DNA of 14,339 bases from positions 1 through 14,339 of the forward strand of contig NXFV01002049.1 of NCBI GenBank assembly GCA_002803225.1. The letters are read 5' to 3'. The notes under the pieces are model-generated. The model did no database searches, was not told the DNA's origin, and saw only the letters and a program-made list of their open reading frames with translations. The DNA comes from Gamarada debralockiae. Lineage: Eukaryota; Ascomycota; Leotiomycetes; Helotiales; Hyphodiscaceae. Shown here piece after piece: positions 8,565-14,339 of this stretch (its first letter is position 1; each line of letters starts with the position of its first letter). The position numbers were made by a program, and so were the translations under genes.

Positions 8565-10087
8565 ATCAAACCCGGAATGTTGAGGCTTGTAACTTGGATG
8601 TTAGGGACTGGGGTGTTGAATGAAGATGGATCGACCTGTGCCGGGTTATTTCACGTTTCTTTCGCACGAGCACTCCTCTTCCAATAATCTGTTGAGATAA
8701 TCGCCACGACTTTTCTCGTATTCGTAATAAAATTAAACGGGACAAAATAACGTCCCTCCCTAAGTGGCGAGAAACCCACCGTGCCGAGAAAAATGATAGG
8801 TACTTTGACTTTAAGCATCTCAAACTATGTGCACATATCAATGTCTCTTATATTTTTTGTATAAGTCATGTTGTGTAGCTACTCTTAAACACTCTAAACC
8901 CCTCCCATAATAAAATTACATTCGTATCGTCGCCCTCGCGCCGGATTTGCGGGAAGTCCCCTTCTATGATACAATAGAGTTCCTCCACTACAGCTCCACC
9001 TTCGAGCTCTTATTACTCCTGATACTCATAAAAGACTCTTACCTGAGCTTTAAGGCTTCACTACTATGCTAGAAATCATCATTAGCCTTGTGGCTACTCT
9101 GGCACGCAAATTCATACAAGGTCGCCACGCGGGCCGGTACTTCTCGTCAAAGCGACTAACGATTTTTGGTTAGTGCGCAACGACCCCACACGTCATGCCT
9201 TCGAAACTAGAGTGCTAGCCTGCGGCTTGCACGAAGCCTTCGCACTTTCAGAAGAAAAAGGGCTAGTGATTTAATAGCTCTTATGGCTGTAAAAGTGCCC
9301 CAAAAATTATCGAGATAATAGATCGATTAGGCGATACGAAGGCGAGCGGCTTTGAAATCCGGACACGCCTAAGCGAGAGCCAAGAACACCAAAATCTCGA
9401 TGTTTTCAAATTCGCATAGAAAATCAACCTAAAATAAGAAATTCTCAAGTAAGGACTTGTAAGATAGAGGAGAAGCAGTTCTCTTGTTGCATATTAATTT
9501 TGGGACAATTAAATTTGAGGGGAATTTATTATCGCGACCGTAGGCAGGGGGTATCGCTAGCGAAACGGGCGTCCCGGATTTCAAGACCGTCCGCCTTTGT
9601 ACAATCATGCAGATACAGGGATAAAAAGTATAACCCCGGAACGGACTAACTTATACCCGGTTTTCGGTGTTGGAAGTGTCCGGCTGACTTTTCGAAGTGC
9701 CTTCTTAGCAAGCTAAGAAGTACGAATGCATTTTGCTTGTCAAAATTAAGAAGGTGTTTCGAAGATTAGAGGAGCGCAGTGGGTTCGGCCTTTTGTTGAT
9801 CCGTTTTTTCAGGCGCTAGGAGCTGTCTTTTTCCGTTCTTGATTAGTAATTTCTTATGTTATTTTCTACACTCACGTGCCCGTCTCGCGTCAGTCTGTTA
9901 CAGCTTTTGTCTCGACTCTTTACTAGCGTTTCTGCCTCTTATGAGACTGCCTCATATTAGCTTAAGGAGGCATGGTTCCTATTTCTGTGGATTATAGTTC
10001 TGCGTATTCAAATTGTTTAATTTGTTAGCTCTCTTGCGACTTTTAATAAGGATCATATAAATCATTATATACTACTTATCTTCTGCT
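8565..10087. other. Long gene-free stretch, transposon-like non-coding DNA
   Basis: The first 250 bases are the transporter 3' flank. From about 8870 onward no frame of convincing length or composition is found on either strand, and stops are frequent. The sequence mixes GC-rich patches (around 8940, 9130, 9540) with AT-rich ones and includes inverted repeats (9701-9720; an imperfect one at about 9152-9179, arms ACTAAC/GTTAGT). A minus-strand frame at about 9035-8905 is free of stops (containing GVIRARRWSCSGG) but has no ATG and no family I recognise. The stretch leads straight into the coiled-coil frame at 10088, so it may be the 5' untranslated part of a repeat element; this is inference. 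Confidence 0.35.
9701..9720. repeat. 20-base hairpin with 9-bp perfect arms
   Basis: CTTCTTAGC and GCTAAGAAG are exact reverse complements separated by AA. No run of T follows on either side and it does not flank a gene. Helitrons carry a short hairpin near the 3' end followed by CTRR about 10 bases on, but no CTRR is found at that distance on either side, so that role is not supported. Confidence 0.6.
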
Positions 10088-10405
10088 ATGTCATCACCTC
10101 CTAGCCATTTAAACACCTTTTTAGGCTTTAGTACCTCGGGACCGGACGACGGCCTAGCTATTAATACTGCAGGCCAACGAATACTGTCATCCCCGCCTAC
10201 CTCCTTATTGACTCTATCTAGTTATGAATCTCCTACTACTCAGGATTAGGTAACTCCTAGTAGTAGTATAAGTTTAGAAGCACAGATCGAACTGCAAAAG
10301 GAGAGGATTCGGGTACATGGGCTTGCGATAGAAGAACGAAAGAGAACTGAGCAGCTTCGTGACCAAGAACAACAGCGGAAGACATTCCAGAGTAGGGTAA
10401 AAGGT

Positions 10406-10603
10406 GTAGAGCGGAAGCGAGTACTAGAGGAACAACAGGCCAAGGATGATCAGCTTCCAGAAAGCCGTAATTTAGCAAGGCGACGAGTATGGGAGGAGCA
10501 GCAAGCCAGGGACCATCAGCTTCTGGAAAGCCAGAGGTTGGCAAGGCGACGAGCATTGGAGGGGCGGCACGCTAAGGACGATCAGCTTCTGGAAAGATAC
10601 AAG
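10406..10603 (+). repeat. 66-nt tandem repeat, three units, in frame
   Basis: Units at 10406-10471, 10472-10537 and 10538-10603 each encode 22 residues with the shared pattern L/V-x-R-R/K-R-x-L/W-E-x-x-x-A-K/R-D-D/H-Q-L-x-E-S/R. A fourth, strongly diverged unit follows from 10604 (LAKLREVEQRQV). All are multiples of three, so copy-number change would keep the frame. Units 2 and 3 are clearly the most alike. Confidence 0.8.
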
Positions 10604-10753
10604 TTAGCAAAGCTTCGAGAGGTAGAACAAAGACAAGTATTGCGACTCCAACAAGACGGGCATCGGCGTAGGGAACGCTCTGCGACGCTCTCGTTGAGGT
10701 CAGAATCACAGAATTTATCTTTGTTGATAGGTCTAGAAGGTACGGTGATATCT

Positions 10754-10843
10754 GGGGAAGACCGAAGAGCTGAGGAAGACCGTAGAGCTGGGGAAGGCCG
10801 TAGAGCTGGTGAAGTCCGAAGAGCTGGAGAAGGCCGAGGTCAT
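10754..10843 (+). repeat. 18-nt tandem repeat, five units, in frame
   Basis: Five consecutive 18-base units start at 10754, 10772, 10790, 10808 and 10826, with consensus GGNGAAGNCCGNAGAGCT. They encode G-E-x-R-R-A; the fifth has diverged at its end (GEGRGH). Most differences between the first four units are at third codon positions or in the Asp/Gly/Val codon. Confidence 0.85.
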
Positions 10844-10858
10844 GAAGTCAAGTTGTAG

Positions 10859-11218
10859 ATATAGGGGGAGAGTTGAACTCTAGAAGAAGGGGTAGAGATT
10901 TTGAATTGAAGCATCTTTGAGCCTATTTCGGACTAGCGTCATATGCACCTCAGTATCAGGGTACTCATAACAATAATCTTCTAGTCCATCAGAAGCTAGC
11001 CGCATTGTATTTCACTTGCTGAACAGGTGGATTCTTAAGAAAAGTTTCATTCAATGCGATCATAACTACCATTCACAAGATAGAACCAGAACCAGATGTG
11101 AGATAAGCACACCCGTGCAATCCGTCACCCATCCATCATCAATCCAAGCAAGCATTTAAAGCCCATAGACGGACAAAGAACTGTAAGCACAATTTTGCTA
11201 AGCTTTGTAAGTCATAGC
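10859..11218. other. Intergenic, no feature seen
   Basis: Between the coiled-coil frame and the stop codon of the small secreted protein gene I see no coding frame, tandem repeat or RNA-like structure. The last part will contain the 3' UTR of the minus-strand gene that ends at 11219. Confidence 0.5.
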
Positions 11219-11773
11219 TTATGGTGTATAGCAGCACTGGTAGTTGGCATTTCCAGGGCAGTGTCCTGTATCTGGCAAGACGTCAGTCCAGTGTTTCTTA
11301 CCAATTAGATCCCCAGACATGGCACAGCTTACTCGCTTTAAATGTGCCAAAGCAATCAGTATTGGAGGTCCAGTCACAGTAGGAAATTCCGCCACAAGGA
11401 TTATCTAACATTTCCGTATTAGTATTGCCTTTTTTAGGATGTTTTATAAGTCTTAAACCCATGACTTGGGGAGCTCGCCAGCTCCTTCATCGCGTTTTAG
11501 CACTTATGATACAGAAGCTAGATATAGTAAAAAGAGCACGGGAAGTTACTTACACGACGCCGAGCCCTGCAACCCAACCAAGCAACACTTAACGTCTTCA
11601 ACGTCGTTGGGACAGCCGCCGTTGATGTATGAGCCATGGTAATAATCGCATGTCGCAATACTCTCGCAGATGCCGTCTGTTAAATACTGGCCTGTCGCAG
11701 TGCCTGAGCAATGGCCATTGACTGCGGCGAGAGCGGTAAGTGGGAAGAGGGCGATGAGAGAGAAGGAGTGCAT
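11219..11773 (-). CDS. Small secreted protein, 114 aa, 12 cysteines in two repeats
   Basis: Three exons on the minus strand: 11773-11554, 11404-11333, 11271-11219, total 345 nt. Intron 1 (149 nt, GTAAGT donor, ACTAAT branch) and intron 2 (61 nt, GTAAGC donor, CTGAC branch) join in frame. Residues 1-20 (MHSFSLIALFPLTALAAVNG) are a clear signal peptide with cleavage near AVNG, so the product is secreted. The mature part holds 12 Cys arranged as two related halves. Half 1 ends GGCPNDVEDVKCCL and half 2 ends GHCPGNANYQCCY, each with C-P-x(5-7)-C-C preceded by three more cysteines. Similar C-P-x-x-x-KCC modules occur in fungal secreted hydrolases and small cysteine-rich proteins; no catalytic domain follows here. 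All cysteines are expected to be in disulfides. Without intron removal the frame would stop after 75 residues at SASCK, losing half 2. The role is unknown; an effector-like or wall-binding function is a guess. Confidence 0.85.
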
Positions 11774-11871
11774 CGTGGTAGATTGCAGACGAAGTGATTA
11801 GAGTTTAGAGTGAGAAGTTGAGGTGTTGAATGGAAGGATAAAGCAGGAGGATCTGGAAGAAAGACTATGTC

Positions 11872-11883
11872 TTTAAATATAAA
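11872..11883 (-). promoter_or_regulatory. TATA-like element of the small secreted protein gene
   Basis: On the minus strand the sequence reads TTTATATTTAAA, about 100 nt upstream of the ATG at 11773. The leader between them is pyrimidine-rich near the start (CTCTAAACTCTAATC), common in strongly expressed fungal genes. The position is right for a core promoter, but the motif is short and AT-rich sequence is common nearby. Confidence 0.45.
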
Positions 11884-11946
11884 TGCAGACGCTGTCAGCA
11901 GTACCTTGAATTTTATAAAAACGTCCTGGTCTACCCCAACCCTCCA

Positions 11947-12498
11947 TTAACTACCCCTAGTGACCTCTGCATATCTGCCATTCTCTCTCGTAATAACATA
12001 TAGCTTCAACTGGTACGATTGGATGCCAAAGTAATAAGACGGACAGACATGATGCCATACTCTCTCGAAGTAACCTTCAGCTTCAACTACTCCAATTAAA
12101 GCCTTAGTAAGATGGATAGGCGTGATATTCTGCATTCGGACCGTTAAGGGCCCATGAAGGCGTTCTCTCAGAAATCTTGGTGGTAAATCATACGTTTAAG
12201 AATGCGGGGTAGAATGTGTGAAGTTGCACAACAGTTTGAAGTTGCAGTAAACAATATTCTCCTCTCCGGCAGATACGGAATAGGCAGGTAACACGACGTC
12301 TTTATAAACGCAATCGCTATTGGTAGATTGTAACGTATTCTGTACATAAGGGCTGAAGGTAAGACGGGCAGAAAGAACACCGGAAATATATATAGACAAT
12401 AAACAAGCGATGAGGCACTTCAGCCTAAAGATAGCAGCGCAAAAGGTAATGGAGTAGCTGTCTAGGAATAGCCGCAAAGACAAGCTTTCGGGGACTGT
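11947..12498 (-). pseudogene. Secreted-protein-like frame with one internal stop and no start codon
   Basis: On the minus strand a single frame is open from 12498 to TAG at 11947-11949, interrupted only by TAA at 12196-12198. At that site CAA would restore Gln, and C-to-T before A is the change RIP makes. An upstream in-frame TGA lies at 12499-12501 and there is no in-frame ATG, so the start is lost or lies in an unseen upstream exon; AG dinucleotides just before the hydrophobic stretch could be an acceptor. The N-terminal part includes LKCLIACLLSIYISGVLSA, a convincing signal-peptide core. The rest has few cysteines (SDCVYKDV, VYCNFKLLCNF, WHHVCPSYYFG) and a hydrophilic end, EVTRGS. Total length is about 180 codons, in the size range of small secreted proteins. 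I do not recognise the family. An internal 77-nt-spaced duplication near its end is described separately. Functional status: very probably dead. Confidence 0.45.
11976..12088. repeat. Two 36-nt direct repeats, 77 nt apart, not a multiple of three
   Basis: Copies at 11976-12011 and 12053-12088 match at 30 of 36 positions without gaps. The offset of 77 nt shifts the reading frame, so on the minus strand the first-read copy gives VEAEGYFERVW while the second is read in another frame as LKLYVITREN. In the frame of the first, the second would read VEAICYYEREW. This suggests a duplication followed by, or causing, a frame change near the C terminus. Confidence 0.7.
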
Positions 12499-13315
12499 TC
12501 ATATTGTAGGGAATCGGGGGTACTGTACCCAGTCGCTACGTTCTTAGGGCTTGGGGAAATGGATCTTAGTTTCTCAGCTCTCCCTTCACACCAAAAGAAG
12601 AAGTACTGCAAAGTTATTTATACTTTATGAAAGTAACTACCCGTTAAGCCGGCCATAAGTGCAAATCTCCCCCTCGTCGACTCCATCATCAATAGCAGCA
12701 ATTCTTCAACGCCCTGCTTCTGCTATTCCTGCCCAACTCTCATCAATAACCAACCCCCTCCATCTTCTTCCCATAATCTTTCCAGTGCTAAAATAGACCT
12801 TCCCGCAGCCCTCTATACCTCCAACCTCAAATGACCCCGACTTGAGACCCTGGACAAGAAGCCGGTAGTACAAAACCCCGCTCCTCAATGATGATAATAA
12901 TTATGATTTCCGGTCGGCTGTTCAGGGCCGCTCGCCCTAAGGAGCCCCACTTCTAGCTAAACTGCACTAATTACATAATCTTCTATCACGGGATCTAAGA
13001 TTCACCTCCTGAGAGACACCCGGTTTGAAACCACTTTCTTCTCGCAGCAGAACGCCGCGCGTAGGCGTGATATGTACTTCCATTTCGGCCGTGCAAACGC
13101 TGTATCGCCAGTGATTGCAACTGAATCATCGAGCCAAGGACTCGTTCATCATACAATCTCCAGCCTTCCTCGGCTTCACTAAAGATCAAGAAATCGGTCT
13201 AATTACTAGCCAATACCCGTTAAACTAGAAGTAGGGCATGGTTGTTAAAGCTCTCTTCCTCCGCATTCTACAACCGATCTGCATCAACTCCGTTTATAAT
13301 TAATTCTTACTCGGT
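12499..13315. other. No supported gene; scattered open frames
   Basis: Minus-strand frames at 12888-12706 (containing GCGKVYFSTGKIMGRRW) and 13189-12995 (containing IQLQSLAIQRLHGRNGS) are free of stops but have no ATG and no neighbours that would join them. A plus-strand frame across about 12990-13180 (RDTRFETTFFSQQNAARRR) is equally open, so strand cannot be decided. The GC content is higher than in the flanking relics. These may be remains of a captured gene or of the 5' part of the helicase element. I assign no product. Confidence 0.3.
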
Positions 13316-14262
13316 ATTAGAGGGGTTGGCAAGAATTTAATTAAGGCGTTTATTTTTGGTCTTTTAATTATGCGTAAGGAGGATGATGTCAAGTTGACAG
13401 CTTCTACTGGTGTAGCTGCTTCTAACGTCGGCGGCGCGACTTATCATTCGGCTCTTGGCATATTTAGTAACTAGCCCGTAGGCCCGGCTACAAAGTCTCG
13501 ACTATCTCACAAGAAGATCTTAATTATCGACAAGGTCAGCATAGTCAGCCTCGAAAACCTAGTCCAGTTAAACGATCGGTGTGACACTATCTGGGATTTG
13601 AATTAGTCGTCTGACACTCTCTTTGGTGGTATACCTATTGTGATCTTATTAGGAGATTTTAACTAGTTTAAACCAGTCTGTGGTCATGCGATATAAAGCC
13701 AGAATATCACCGACGTGGTAGTCTTGAAATCTCCTAAAGCCATCTGGGGTCATTTCACGAGGGTGATATTCTTAACTGAGTAAATGCGTCAAATAGAGGA
13801 TCTTCCCTTTTAGGACTTACTCTAAAGAACTCGGTCTACTACTTTAACAGAGGACGATGTTGCGACTCTTAACTTATGTACACTTATAGCTAGGGCTACA
13901 AATGGAGAGACTCCACTAGACCGATCATTATACAAGTAAACCGCCTACAGGAAGAAGTTAACCTATCACATCTCTAGGCGTTTGCGAAGAAGTGAGGTTA
14001 AAAGATTTACCTCTTTCTAGCAAAACACAACGCTCCAGCTATATTAAATGTCAACCCTATAACCCTTCTCAAATTGATGTTCCAAGTCAGTGAAGTACAG
14101 TATCTTAAAGGTCCAGGGTTCTTGGCTTTTATTAAGGAAATGTCTATTATACTTCTACAGAATACAAACACTAGTGCAGGACTAGTTAATGGCGTGACAG
14201 GGTCTGCAGAAGAAGTTATCTTAGATAGAGATATTCCAGGTATACACAAAGCTCCCTTTTAT
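13316..14262 (+). pseudogene. Pif1-type helicase relic (Helitron-like), RIP-damaged
   Basis: Plus strand, mostly one frame from 13316 to about 13935, then the +2 frame to about 14262. Recognisable blocks in family order are a decayed Walker A (IRGVGKNLIKA, expected GxxGxGKS); TASTGVAASNVGGATYHSA (motif Ia); KILIIDKVSIVS (Walker B, expected IIDEVSMVS); GDFN-stop-FKPV (motif III, expected GDFNQFKPV, stop at 13664-13666); and LTE-stop-MRQ (motif IV, expected LTEQMRQ, stop at 13781-13783). After the frame change come VNRLQEEVN, then LKGPGFLAF and LLQNTNTSAGLVNGVTGSAEEV, the C-terminal motif V/VI region. Several stops replace glutamines. The family unwinds DNA; fungal Helitrons and many Pif1-like repeats carry it. 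No Rep (HUH) domain or Helitron end is visible inside the window, and the similarity ends before the window does. Not functional. Confidence 0.8.
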
Positions 14263-14339
14263 AATTTACTTACTAACTGTGACGGCAGGAGCGAAGCAAT
14301 GGTCTGAAGCGCAAAGATCTAAGTCTCATTGTCTGTCAA
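14263..14339. other. Helicase relic tail or following sequence, cut by window end
   Basis: The helicase-like frame stays open to a stop near 14305 but no longer resembles the family after about RDIPG. The window ends here, so whether the relic resumes beyond cannot be seen. Confidence 0.3.

Larger units (their letters stand above)
10088..10858 (+). pseudogene. Arg/Glu/Gln-rich coiled-coil protein with nested repeats, one in-frame stop
   Basis: From ATG 10088 one frame runs to TAG at 10856-10858 (257 codons) with a single interruption, TAG at 10247-10249, after SPTTQD. Changing that TAG to CAG would open the frame throughout, the direction of change RIP produces; alternatively the real protein starts after it, or an unseen intron removes it. 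The N-terminal 53 residues are Ser/Thr/Pro-rich and low in charge. From about residue 60 the protein is very rich in Arg, Glu and Gln with heptad-like Leu spacing, so a long coiled coil is likely. It contains three 22-residue repeats (10406-10603) and a C-terminal array of six-residue repeats of the GEDRRA type (10754-10843). No catalytic motif, zinc knuckle or signal peptide is visible. It may be an accessory or gag-like frame of the repeat element upstream, or a decayed host gene; I do not recognise the family. Confidence 0.5.

Noticed and set aside
8566..8841. Minus-strand 91-codon frame after the transporter
   Set aside because: It lies in the transporter 3' UTR, is biased in composition and has no protein-like features.
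9701..9720. Helitron 3' end hairpin
   Set aside because: No CTRR follows within about 15 bases on either strand.
12706..13189. Two minus-strand genes of 60-64 codons
   Set aside because: Neither has an ATG, they are in different frames, no splice signals join them, and an equally open plus-strand frame overlaps one of them.

Overview
This window looks like nuclear DNA of a filamentous ascomycete (Pezizomycotina). Genes carry many short introns with GT..AG borders and CTRAC/CTAAT-type branch points. There is a Zn2Cys6 transcription factor with a fungal MHR domain, an allantoate-permease-family MFS carrier and a small cysteine-rich secreted protein. Around them lie transposon relics in which CAA/CAG codons read TAA/TAG and TGG reads TAG, as expected from repeat-induced point mutation (RIP). 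The species cannot be named from this sequence.

Layout. 1-1490: a 20-bp minisatellite, then a badly decayed piggyBac-type transposase on the minus strand. 1492-2634: a frameshifted fragment of an unrecognised protein, followed by short open frames. 2635-8564: the intact core, a divergent pair. The Zn2Cys6 regulator (minus, 6 exons, 830 aa) and the MFS transporter (plus, about 10 exons, about 518 aa) share a 1.08-kb intergenic region. 8565-10858: a long non-coding, repeat-like stretch and a coiled-coil reading frame built of 66-nt and 18-nt repeats, broken by one stop. 11219-11773: a three-exon gene for a 114-aa secreted protein with 12 cysteines. 11947-12498: a second secreted-protein-like frame, now a pseudogene. 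13316 to the end: a RIP-damaged Pif1-type helicase of the kind carried by fungal Helitrons and related repeats.

How it fits together. The regulator and carrier are head to head and are the only clearly intact housekeeping-style genes, so the regulator may control the carrier. The intergenic region holds CCG/CGG half-site clusters and GATA sites, but this is inference. No biosynthetic core enzyme is present, so there is no support for a metabolite cluster. Both flanks are repeat-rich and RIP-like, and the small secreted proteins sit on that side, the setting in which fungal effector genes are often found.

The less ordinary points are the transporter's predicted structure (two or three GC-AG introns and two micro-exons of 13 and 11 nt), the duplicated 12-cysteine secreted protein, and the pseudogenised secreted protein beside it. 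Exon borders were read by eye from splice signals and reading-frame continuity; no transcript data were available.
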